Below are positions 1 to 12,700 of a DNA stretch of 45,667 nt, one piece after another. The translations under genes were made by a program, and so were the position numbers. Source of the DNA: Candidatus Gorgyraea atricola (GTDB lineage Bacteria; Omnitrophota; Gorgyraeia; Gorgyraeales; Gorgyraeaceae); the NCBI GenBank assembly GCA_030765235.1, contig JAVCCW010000023.1, positions 1 to 45,667 on the forward strand, in the 5' to 3' direction. Position 1 is the stretch's first letter; every line of letters starts with the position of its first letter. The notes beneath the pieces were generated by a model. That model made no database searches, was not told the DNA's origin, and was given only the letters and a program-made list of their open reading frames with translations.

Positions 1-700
1 ATCCTCTTCCCTTATTTCCTTGGCATCTTCATCAAACTTAACACTATATGTAAATGGTGCATAAAGCTTATCATCTTCTGTTCTCTTTAATGTCCATTCA
101 AGGAAAAAGCTAAACTGATCCTCTATATTCCATCTTGTATTTTTGTCATATAGATTCCTCATGTTAAGCAGCATATTTAATGCCTGATTAGTAGTAGTCA
201 TCTTGTTATCTTTATCGAAAAATACTTTCATGGTTAGATCATTCTTTTTAGCATCATAGAGTCTTGTCCTCTCATTGGCAGCAGTTATGTCTTTCCAGTA
301 GAACTCCAGAAACCCCTCTTCTGCAAAAATCTCAAGAGTTTTTAAGACTTCCTTAGACCTGGCAAAGTAACCCTTCTCTATAAACTTACAATATTCCCTT
401 ATCCTTGTTTTGAAAGGTTTTTTCAAGTAATCTCCCAGTTCAATCTGAACTTCTTCTGGTAGTTTTTTTATATCTTTACTTGCTAGACTAAATCGTAATT
501 CATGCACACTGGCGTTTGTCTTTCCAGTCAAGTATTTCTTTGTAGAAGCGCTAAGGCCTTTTAGGATATCATCTGAAACAGCAATAGGGCCTTTATCTAA
601 TGTTTCCTTTATTATCCCTGTAGGTGCCTCTGGCTCCTGTGCCAGGCCTAACCAGTAAAAAATCTGGGCAGGTATGTTTTCATAAGCAAGGTTTTTTTCC
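1..700 (-). other. Helical tail at the window edge
   Basis: About 230 residues: amphipathic helices such as GIIKETLDKGPIAVSDDILK, ELGDYLKKPFKTRIREYCKF, LKTLEIFAEEGFLEFYWKDI and LNMLLNMRNLYDKNTRWNIE. The frame is still open at base 1, so the protein continues beyond the window. No motif is recognised. Confidence 0.5.
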
Positions 701-3700
701 TGTGAAGGATCTCCTTGATTATCCATCTGTATATGCGAAAATCTATCCTTGGCCCTCCATGTCTTTGTTCCAAAGGCCATATATTTCTCTATGTTAATAT
801 TATAATCAGGATCAATACTCATAAGATATGTGCCTGCTTTTTCGTCTTTAGGATCCTTGACTACCCAGTGATACTTATTAATCTCGCCTGTATCCTGTCT
901 AAAGGTAATTACAGGGCTATAGGGCCTGTCAAACAAGATAATTTCTTTATACTTACGCTTCTGTCCTGCCTGGACCTGCGTATCGTAATACACATCATTT
1001 ATCTCGCAAAATACAGGCAGTTCAGGATTGTCAGTATATATAGTTATCTTTTCAGTGTTATCTACCAAATCATTGGCAGTTACAGTTATGTATTTAGTTG
1101 TACCTATGACTATTGTCCTGCTCTGGTATGTCTCTATTACATTCTTAACTTCTATATCTCGGCCAGAGGCATCCTGCACTGTCATGGTAATTCCCTTTTT
1201 CCCTTTAGTATCAACAGCATACTTAGGCCTTGATTCTTCTCCTGTATTGTCAATAAACACCTTTTTATTATCCTTCACATAGGTTATTGACTGTACCTTG
1301 TTTGTCTTTTCCGACCTGCGCTCTATGAATAAGGGAACTCTATCTTTGTCTTCTATGGTTATATCTCTGTATTTATTTCCGCTATCATCAATGTCCCAGA
1401 ATCTACCTTTATCCTTATAGAGCTCCTTGTCAAGCACATGGAAAAATATACTGCCGTCTGGGGTAACCTGTAATTTAAGATAGTCTGGAGGAACACCTTT
1501 TTCGCCAAAACCCCATACATAAGATCCTGACTCCAAGCCTTCTTTAGGGATATAATGCCTGGTAAGTGCATCATTAATACGTTTGAACATATTTTTGACT
1601 ATCTCTGGATCTAGCTTTTTAAGCGCAGTACTATCGCTCCTGGACATATCCAGGCCAGGAATAGTAAAGCTGGAGATATTGTTTTGTGTCGAATCAATGC
1701 CTGACTTCTTAAAGACAAATTTATCATTCAGTATCTTTCCAATGCCAAAATGTCCGCCTTTTTCTCCAAGCAGCTTTTCACTACTGATCTTTGCAGGCAC
1801 ATCCTGCACTTCAAATAAATAACCTCCCCAGCAATATCCTGTATTTGAGCCTGGAAGATTTCTCACTATATTCTGCCACTGCTCATAATTTTTCTTCCTC
1901 TGCTCGTCTTCGCCTATTCCATAGCTGCTTTTTCCGTATTCACTAAAATATACTGGCTTACCTGTTTCTACTCCGAATTTATTGATTGAAAGCTGCTTAC
2001 TGTCTTCAAAGTCATTCACAGCATAACTATCTATATAATCCATTACCTCTAAGCAATTACCCTTTAGGTTCGGGTCTTTATCCAGTCTATATTCAAACGT
2101 CTTGATAAAACGAATCATACCTTCTGCACCTTGCCTGTACTCCTCTTGCGCAGCATCCTCATATACGGTTACAGCAGCTTCATAGTCATCCAAGAGGCCC
2201 TTGTCTTCAAGTTCCTTCTTCCATTCTTTAATCCCTATCTTAGCGATATTTTCCTTTTGTTTCTCTCTATTCAAGCCACTCTTTTCCAGCGGCTTTAAAA
2301 ACGTATCTCCTAATGCAGCAAAAAGCTTCTCAGCCTCGTCTTCTCTAAGCTTTTGATTTACTGCATCTTTTCCATTTACTTCAAATTGGCCTTCAAGGAA
2401 TTTCAAGGTGTTGGCAGCAATAACCTCTGTGGACAGATCGCTGGCATGAGGTGTCCAATTCCCAAGCACTATAGAGAAAATATGTTTTCCTGGTATAAGC
2501 GACTCTTTAAAGTTTTTTACCTGTTGTTCCGGCGTAAGCTCTGTATATTTGTATTTACTGCAATATTCCTCTGCAGCAGACTGTAGAAATGATTCATAGC
2601 CAGGGGATAGTTTACCTAAGAACGACTCTACATCCTCATAATTTAACGTGTATTTTGGATATTCATAGTCTTCATCCACGAGTTCGTGTTTCTTAAGGAG
2701 TCTGAAGAAATTCTCTGTTGCCTCTACTACTACCTCTTTCTCAGCTAGCTTACCTCTACCACACGTGAGATTCTGAAAACCAGATAGCTTAGGATGTCCC
2801 CAATCGTATTTTGCCTTTCTTCCCTCGACTCCATTGCCATTGCCATCTTCGTTTGCAAAAAGATTTGGTTCATTAGATACGAAGAAATCTGATACATATT
2901 CTTCGGGTGACCATGTCCTTACATATTTTGCATATTCATCCAGATTCTGGATTCTATCCTGGCGTGCATCTTTTTCGCCTTTATGCTCACCTGCAAAATG
3001 ACCCAGGGCTATCCACTGCCCGCCTCCATTATAGAAATTCCACCTCATTATGTCCTTTGTCCTTTTTACATCATATCTTGATGTACCAAACTCGTAGAAC
3101 CTAAAGGACTTGTTGTTAAACGGGTCAGCAGCTAATATCCTGCCCAGGTCAAAACCTCCTTGTTCCTCAGGTAATAATGATTTAATCCAGTAAGACATAT
3201 CCATGCTGTAATCTCCCTGTAATGTTCCATTAGCAGGTGTCTCATATACAGCTCCTGGTTGATGTTCCTTAAGAATATTTACTTCGCGATCTACTTTAAC
3301 GCCGTTTGCATACCCTACTTCATACCTAAAAGGCTTGCCATCTATATATCTTACCTCATACTGCCTAGGAGGGCCTGTGGGTACATCCCATGCATAAAGC
3401 GGTGGGAGTTCTGTTTGTTTTTTCTGGAGTTTAGAAAGAAAATCTGCAATAATAGGATGTTCTTTTATGTCCTTTAGTAAGCTGGATGCGACACTGGGTT
3501 CAGAATCATCTGGAGGCAAGCTATCATCTTGCTGTGTAGTCTCTTTTGTCTTTCCATAACTTACAGTAGGTAAAATAAGATTTATAATGTCATCTACAAA
3601 AGATGGCGCTGATGTATCAATAGGCTCATTATAAGATGTTCTTCTGTCAGGCTTGCCGCTGTCTGTTGAATCAGGCTTAGTCTTTGTTCTTGTCGTATCA

Positions 3701-6700
3701 GGTGGGGTCGTTCTTCTACTAGGCTTGCCGCTCTCTGTTGTATCAGACTTGGTCTTTGTGCGATCTGCTTTCTTGGCTGCTTCCTCGGCTGCTGCCTTCT
3801 TGGCTGCTTTCTCAGCTTCCTTGGCCTCCTTAACCTTATCAACCTTGACTTTATCGTAGGTGCGATCAAATTTACTCTTATATCCTCTTAAACGCCACTC
3901 ATGTAGATCATCATCCCTAGGACCTGGGGGAGAATTATAAGGCCATTTTACTACCCCTCCATAATTAAACCAGTCAGGCAGTGGGTCAATAATATCATCA
4001 TTTTCTCTTGTCTCAACATCAAAAGGCTTAGGGATATGGCAGTGACCTTTATGATAATTTGTACCTAATTTTATGCTATTATCCTCACCAGTGTCTGGTC
4101 TAAATAAATCAAGCTCTATCTTGTTGGGGAAATTAACCTGAAATTCTCGATACATCTTAGAATTAAAATTATCCTTTGATATATTAAATACAGATCCTTC
4201 TTCGCCGTTTGCTGAGATATGAATCTCTTTTAATCCGCGTGTTCCAAACTCATATGAGCCGTAAAACATGGCTATGTATCTAAAATACCACTTTCTTGAT
4301 GTACGATCATAAGCCATGGCAGGATTACCGTCTTTGTCCAGTAGCAATGCAGCTATCATCGACACTTCAGGTTTACTTCCTGTAAACTCAGCCCTTACAA
4401 AACAATCTGCCATAGTGTCTTCGCCGCCATTTACATTAATAAAAGAGACATTCCATGTGTACTGAGTTATCTTTTGATCTGGATCCAAAGACGCCTTTGT
4501 CAAGCCAAGCTCATCCTTGAAATAATCTACAGGTGCTTTATCAGGATTAGCACCCAGGTACTCGTATATCTTGCTAAACAATTGGTCTGCCGTATATATA
4601 TCCTTGGCTTCCAAGTCTCTTTTTGGCTTGGTTAGAAGCTTGTCGAAAAATAATTCTACAAGTCGTTTCCTGTCCTCACGAAATCCAGAATCAAAAAGCT
4701 CTCTATCGCTAAATATTGCAGAATCGAATATATTCACCTCTTTTACAGCTCTTTCGAAAAATTTCTGGTCCTTTGAATTAAAGGCATTTTGATATTCTGT
4801 GTCTTTATCACCGTGCATATCATACATAAGGCTGCCATCTACCCCTGGAAATCTAGTAAGCCGGCCCAGGTTATCAGTAACAGGGTTATCAAGGACTGTC
4901 CATGCTGAACTGCCTCTATCTCCTTCACCCAGCCATTCTCCCGTACGCATATTGCGTTCTTCAATCACACCATTTTTTGGATGTATAGAGCCATCTATAT
5001 AAGAATATGGTATAAAGCGCATGGTAGGACTCTGGATACTCTTCCTTATACCAAAAGCAAACTCTTCTGTCTTGATCTTGCGGCCAGAAAGAAGCTGATA
5101 TACATCTGTATCATGTTTAAATCTGCTTCTGTGGTTGGCCATTATATCACTCATTTCCCAGCCTTTATCTGTCCTAATAAGAGCCCTATTCACATCCACT
5201 GGCCTATGTAATATAGTATGGATTACATATCTCTCTTTACCAACCGGCCAGTTATTGTTATTTCTATACTCCTCGGCATGTTCATCTCCTATAATATCCT
5301 CGAGCTTCTTTAGGCCAAGCTCTTCTATCTTTGTTTCACCTTTGTACAATCGGAGTCCACTGCGACGAGACTTGGCTGTGAACTTCGTAGCCATGTCTGT
5401 ACCATATGCAAATTCTGTATTATCAGTTGTCACTTCATAGCCAATGGCTTTTACTGGTTGACTCTTGAAATTAAAATACTCTCTTAGATAATCAATAACG
5501 CGGTCAGCAGCATTAGCATACGTAACATTATATACAAGGTTGCCAGCACTATCTCTCTTGTATTTTCCGTCCACTTTCTGCAATTCTCTATTAACAACAA
5601 TGTCGTCTTCTTTTCGGGCAGAACCCTCTGTCCATACAGTCTTTGCCTCAATCGCTTCGACTGAATACTTGGATACAAACTTATCCTCATCTGTTGTAGT
5701 TATGTTCTCGTCAAGCGTACCTTCTCCTTTGATTACCCTAACTGGCTGGCCATAGTTATTTGGGTTTTCTATCCACTTGAATAGGCTGTTTGCAGCGTTT
5801 ACTTTAAAGGTGCCGTCATCGTTAAGTTTTGGTATAGTAGCTTTGTCTTTCTTCATCTCGAATTCTCTTACAGCTGCATAGCCCTCTTTATCAACTGTCA
5901 TGCTCTTTAGTGCTATGTTTGTGCCTTCGAGGAATTCTATGTTGTAAGATACGGTATAATCGCTCATGTCATGATTATATTCGATCTTCATTACTGTCTG
6001 GCCTTTAGGATTTACATATATGCGCTGTGTCTTGCCTAAGCTGTCTTCTACTAGATATACCACCACATCACCTATCACTTTTTCCTGTGTACCTTCTGCC
6101 AGGTAGCCATCCTCATCTATGTGCACGAATTTCTTAAAGCCTGGTTCTACTGTTATCTTTATGCCGTTGCTAGGATTAATGAATGTCCATGTAAAGTCAC
6201 TTGGAGGCACTTTTATCCAGGTCTTAATCTTATTAATGGCTGCTGCCTTCTTCTTATCTGTACCAGCCTGGTCAAACTCATCTTTAGCATCCTGAAGGCC
6301 ATCTGAATAATCTATGTCCAGAAGCAGCTGTTTATACCATCTAAGAGTCTCGTCTACATTATCTTTCGTAAGTCTATTTGCAAGGCCTTCAACTATATTA
6401 AAATAATGGCCCCTTGCTATTGCACCTGCATAGCTTCCGTAAGTAAAGTCTCTTTTTGCAGGCTCACCTTCTTCATCAAGGAGAATACCTTGGTTAATAA
6501 TCCTATTTATCTCTTTTATCTGGTTTTTATCAGATTCTGTTAGGCCATCAAGAGCTCCTGCTCGAGCTACTAATGCTTGGCATCCTGTTACAGATTTTGC
6601 AAAATCGCCATCAATCTGTGGTTCACTTACATCAGCATCAAAAGGCGCCTCGGTAACCTTGCGATCTTCCCTCTCTTCATCCCTTGCTGTTTTTTCTACC

Positions 6701-9700
6701 GGTTTCGCCTCCATCTCTTTTCTGATATTATAAATCTCTCTATCAAGGTCTCTTACTTTTTGTTTAGTACCGCTAAGTAGCTTTATAAAATTGAGTTCCA
6801 TGCCTAGTTTTTTAAAGCCTTCTTTTCCTATACCAAAATCTACCTTAAGCCAGGGTCTTTGCACAGAGACCTGGACTGCAGAACCTGGTGTAAATGGTGA
6901 TTCTGCATACTTGTCTCCATCTTTAACATAACTATAGCTCGCGCCAAAAGAAGTCTCTTCGAATCTAACGTTTGCCCCTAGTTCAACAGATACGGGAGAA
7001 ATACTTGAATAGACCTTTGCTGCTCTCTCAGGAGTATATGTGCCGTATTCTAAGCCAGCTTTCCATGTTATACGATTTAAGCTCGCGGTCACTTCTGCAT
7101 TGGCTTTTAACAAGCTTTCCTTACTGAATTCTTCTTTTGTTGAGTAAGTTAGCGGCAAGGTTATATAGGGAGATATCCCCTCTTTAGTGTTTTCTACGCC
7201 AAGATCTACAGGCTCTAAAGTAAGTCCATGAGGCGCTATTGGTATACGCTGGAACTTAAGTCCAAGTGTCTGTCTTGCTGGCCCGCTTAATCCTCTTGCA
7301 CCACTACTAATCCCTAACTTAGCATGATCTCGATCAAATCGCGTAACCCCAATCCCTATATCAGTTATTAAGTTGCTATAACCAAAGCCGCTTGGGAAAT
7401 TTACGCCGAACTCGTAATGCTCTTTCCAGTAATCTCCTTTAGTAGCATCAAGCTTTGCTGCAGAGGCAGTCTCTGCTAAGAACTTAAGCCTTGCGCCTCC
7501 GCCTATATCAACATAGGCATGAAACATAAAGTCCATGAACTGGTTTCTTATGGCATTAAATGGCTGATCTAATATATCCAATAGATCCTGTACTTCTTTT
7601 ATCTCGTCATCTATGTTTTTCGGGCCTTGTTCTAATGCCCACTCAGTGTCACCGCCCTGCTCAAGGATAATCTTGTCCATGTATAGCTTCTCTAAGTCCT
7701 CGCGTATACCCTTAAGGCGCAATTCGTGCTGCTTAGAGGTAGTGAAATTCATTCCTCCTGAGGACCTTATAGCAATCTCAGTGCCATCCTTCTTGTAATC
7801 TACAGGTAGCAGCCATCGCAATCCTGGCAGGAATTCAGTCTTAAAATGCGGCATATTTCTATATTCTGCAGTAAGGTAAGTACTTTCTTCTATTGTCTCC
7901 CAGAGCTTGGCCCATGTAGTTATGTATTGATTGCTTATTGCTTTCTTTAAGTCAGCGTATATCTTTGACTTTATGTGCTTTGCCTCGACATCTAAGAACT
8001 TCTGGAATAGCTCAGGCTTGTACTTTGCTAACTCTGTAATGGTATAACCCTTACACTCTTTATCTTTTATTCCTAATGCTTTCAGATATTTCTCGGTATT
8101 TAACAGTAGCTGATCTCTATAATTCTTTTTTGCAGCCTCAAGACTTCCAGGAACATCAGGATCATATCCAAAATCTTCCATAAACTTTAAGTACCGAGTC
8201 CTCTGCTCGTTTATCTCGGCCTTGTGCTGCTCGCCCATCTCTATATCAGACGCTATTGTGCCGCCTTCTTGCAAGGCCATCTTATATTTATCTATAGCCA
8301 AACCTACGTCAACTATTCTATCTTCATAATCCTTAATAGCTACATTAGTACCCTGTACAATAGTGCTCCTATATAGATCTCCATCGCGCTGGTAGTAGTA
8401 AGTGTTCTCTGTAGCATTGTACTGCACAGGATCCTTAAACGAACCTTTAATCCCTGCCTCTCTGGACAGGCGCTTCTCAGCATCCTCAACTGCACCAATG
8501 CCTAATTTTATTGCATCACGATGGGTAGTCAGGTTAGTCGTTACGTCCATTCCTTCATAGTCCCCTATGCCTGAAGTCGAACTATTAGACATCATCTCTT
8601 CTATTAACGTAATCCTAGGGTCTTGAGACCTCTCTCCAAAAAGCACCCAGCCTGTTTTGCCAGGCTCCTTAGAAAATATCCTTTCGGGTATCTTTTCTTC
8701 ACTGCCAATTAATTCCCTGACCCATTCCAGGACCTTACCTGCCTCAACCTTTTCCACCTCTGGTGGTAATTCTGCTGTTCCTTGATAGTAATAATATTCA
8801 AAATAGAATTTAGACTCATCTCCTGATGCTGCATCCCCTGTCTTCCTGGCACCTGCGCCAAAATTATCTCCCTTAACCATGGCAATCTCTTTTATCTCAT
8901 CGTATCTTTCAGCAGCCTTTCTAAATTCAGCAGCTATCTTATAATCTCCAATATATGGCGGGGCTTTTAAGGCAAGGATATATCTTGCTATATTAGCCCT
9001 CTTCATACGGGTATTTTCTGCTGATGGCTGTTGATGCTGCAGCTCCCCTAACGCTATGTCAGCCCGCCTGATTTCCTCATCCAGCCATTCATCATCGCGC
9101 ATTGCCTGGTCCTTGTCTTCTAATAGGGCCTCTGTGCTTAATTCAATTGAATAACCATCTTTACTTGCTATATCCAGGATCTTTACGCGTCCGACATTTT
9201 CATAAGGCAGCCATTTATCCACAACCTGGCCGCCTTTTTGAGAGTAAAGCACTCTATACATTGATTTTTTCTGTATATCATCTATAACATCTGAAACGCT
9301 CTTATCGCTATCCTGGTAATAAACCTTGGTGGGCATCCATTCATCATCGTGCTCTATTGCAAGGATATCCCCACTATAGGCCTTGCCGTCAATTACAGGT
9401 GAATAGTCATCTCCAAGAATAGCTTCTCCTTCTTTCACCTCTTTGCGCGCTATAGCCCTGTCAAGTGCTGCCTTGTCCTCAAAACACGCCTTTACAACCA
9501 ATACTGGTTTGGTCTTTTCTGTTCTCTCCCATGTTATCTCGTCTTCTCCTAATGCATTCTTAGTTACTTTGGATTCATATTCATAATATGTAAATTCCTT
9601 TTCTCCCAGTATAGTTGCATATCTTAATTTGGCCTTGCATTTTATCTTTCTATTATTGATCTCTATATCCTCTAACTGCTCCTTCATCTTCTGCATGGCA

Positions 9701-12700
9701 ATATTTACTCCGCTCTCTATTTCGTGAGCTTTAGCTTTGATAACCTCTTCCACAGTGGAAATACCCTGTGCATCTACACCCTTATCTATGAGAAAGATCC
9801 TGATGTTAGCTCCGGAGCGGCCATCATCATCTTTATCTTCTTCATCACTAACCCTCTTAACATCAGTCAACTGTGCCAATTCCCATTCATTAAGTATTTT
9901 GCTACCTGATTCATTGAAGTATAACAGTCTTCCTTTCTGGTGCAGGTGTCCAAGGGTCGTGATTTTCTCGTCCTTCCCGTCGGTTTTGACATGGATTATT
10001 TCGTAGTCGCCTGTCTTATACTCGTCTTGATTATAGATCTTTTCGTACTTTTCTTTACTAATACCCTTGATCTTAAACTCGCCTGTCTTAAGGCCTCTAA
10101 GAACCTGCTTCTGTGTATAACGTATCTCTCCGCCTACAATGCTCATATCTTTGTTCTCATATCTGTAAGGTGCATTGTATTTGTCTCCCTTGCAGATAAT
10201 ATTCAGAGACCCGCCATCTCTGGCAAGATCTTTTGCATTTTCCCTTCTCTGTACTGGCGCTGGTACAGCACCTTCTCCTGTGCCAGGATGTACATAGCCT
10301 TTTTCACCTGGTTTCTTATCCAAATTCCAGCCTTCTGCCATGTCCTTGACTGGACCCATAAGCTGGAGAGGCTTATGCAATGTCTTTTCCAGATCAGGAG
10401 GTGGAGGAGGAGGCGACCCTGCAGAAGGATCGTATGGCGGTTCATACTCAGTTTCACGTGGTCCCTTATCAATCCACTCTCCAAGCTCATTCTTATAGAC
10501 CTCTTCTCCCTCTTCGTCTTCTGGATCTGGGCCAGGACCCGATCCTGCGCTTAAAACTTGAACTTCATGTGATTCCCTGATATCACGGTCTGCACGGTCT
10601 GCTAATACAGGTTTACCTTCTTCGCGTTCTTCCTCAATCTCTTCTTCGTCAGGGGTCTCTTCCTTGGGTTTCTTTAGGTCTGCAGCATATTTTTCAGTCT
10701 CTCCCTTATGTTCTTTTAGCTGCTTCAGATAGTTATCTTCGGTACTTACCAACTCTGAGAGTTTCTCAGGCTCAAGATTTTCTACATCTTGGAGGCTGTT
10801 TATTCCTACCTCAAGGTCCTCTAATGATGAGTAGCTCTTCAGGCTGCTTTCAGTCATGTATGACAAATAGACCAGGGCATTATATGCGCCTGCTTTCTTA
10901 CCTTTGATCTCAGCTTCTATATCAGGCCTTGATTTCTTTAATAAACTAAAAATCTCTTTTTCTTCTTCGCTTGATAAGACTTCTTTTCTCTCTACCTTAG
11001 ATTTCAATGCAGCCAATTTTTCATTCTGCTCATTTAATTCCTCAACTGTCTTTATGGTTTCTTTTGTTTTCTCTAACTGCCTGGCTGCAATTTTCTTTAG
11101 TAAATCCTTATCATTCTCATCCAGCTTCCCTTCCTTAGCCCTTTCTTTGATGGCCTGCAGCGTTTCTGTAGTAGGCAAGTCTGCAATCTCCTTCTCAAGG
11201 CCTCTGATCTGTGCAGATACCGACGCATACTGCTGGGCTTCCTTTATATCAACAAAATCTCCTCCGCTAAACTTATAAAAAATATCACTGACATCAACAT
11301 GTGTAATAGTCGTAAATATGTCTCCTACCCTGCCACCCAGGGAAATAGCTCCTTCATCTCCCTCTATCATGCCTGCTAAATAATGAATAGCGCCAAAACT
11401 CTTTATACCAAGGGCCCCTCCCAAAACAACATCCAATCCATGAGCAGCCTGTAGTACTCCTGCAATCTCAAACTCCACGAACCATATGCCGCCTGCCGCA
11501 AGGAGAATAGCTGCTAAGTTGGGCACTGTGAATATCTTTAATGAACTTGCCAGAGTATTTGCTATGCCCCTTAAAACAATGTTATGCCACTTTCTTAAAT
11601 CTTCCTTTTTCTCTAAGATCTCTTTCTTCTGGTATTCTGTGGATAAGTTCCTGATTTGTCCATACATCCATTCTTTCTGTACTTTAGAGGCCTTGATTCT
11701 TCCCTTTAAGAGATCATCACTCAAGGCCTTTACGAGCATGTTAATTGTCTGCTGGGTAAGCTTGTCTTTATTGGCTGATGCTGTATTTAACATCCTGCGT
11801 ATGGCCTCGAAATTATAACCGCCGAACCTGCCTAATACCTTTTCCAGTTTAGGGTCCCCTATAAGCTTTGTCTGGTCATTCCATTCCTTGCTGTTCAGGA
11901 GATGTTTTTTAGCCCATCTTTCTTCCTTTGCCTTGCGCGAGAACTTGGTCAGGTTAAGTCCGAGTGCTGTAAAGATAGGTGATGCCATACCCTGGATACT
12001 AAAACTATTCTGGAACTTTGCAGCGCCATGGGCAGCTGTAGATGCAGCATCACCAGTCCCTGGGAGTATTGTACTTAAAAACGTGGATACGGCATCAGAT
12101 CCAGGGAGCAGTGTCGTCAAAACGTCTCCACCCCCAAGCAAGCCAAACATTACACCTGTACCTATGCCGCTGATAATAAACATCACAGACCTGCGTTTTA
12201 AAAATCTTAGAGTAGCCCGGAGAATAACATCGTTAGAGATTATATCTGAAAGCATCATCATGAACTGATTCTTAACAAACGCATCACCTAAGCGGTTTGT
12301 GAATCTATTAAACCCTGTGGCTCGCATGTATGAATCTTCTTCGCCCTCAAGTATCACCCTGCCATCTTTATCTAACCTGGCAATATCTGTCTCTACTATC
12401 TCTCGGATCTCATCCTTTGCATATTTCTCTACTACGTCTCTATAATCACTGGCAAGGTTAATAGCGGCAAAGTAACGGTAAAATGCTGTAAAGAACATAT
12501 CCATGAGGTGCAAGCCTTTTTTAGCTACTTTCATAGTAATCTTAAAAGGAACAGCGGGAAGCTTGGCAAGCTTAAAAGGTATGGTTTTAGGATTTTTCCT
12601 TAAATCCTTGATCTCATGCATGGTAGCCTGGCCTAGCCTCTTGAGCTTTTCCTTCATGGGCACCTTTGGTCCCTTTAGCTTGGCATCTACTGTTTGTTTA

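Noticed and set aside
3638-3781. A possible CRISPR-like direct repeat
   Set aside because: There are only two adjacent copies without spacers, and they encode a protein repeat in the main frame.
3594-3869. A 91-aa minus-strand ORF with Arg/Gln/Pro repeats
   Set aside because: It lies in another frame across the TolA-like and 24-aa tandem repeat stretch, and its repetitiveness simply mirrors that DNA repeat.
9940-10554. A 204-aa plus-strand ORF
   Set aside because: It is rich in Phe, Leu, Cys and Trp, has no domain, and lies antisense to the coherent minus-strand protein. It is a shadow of the giant frame.
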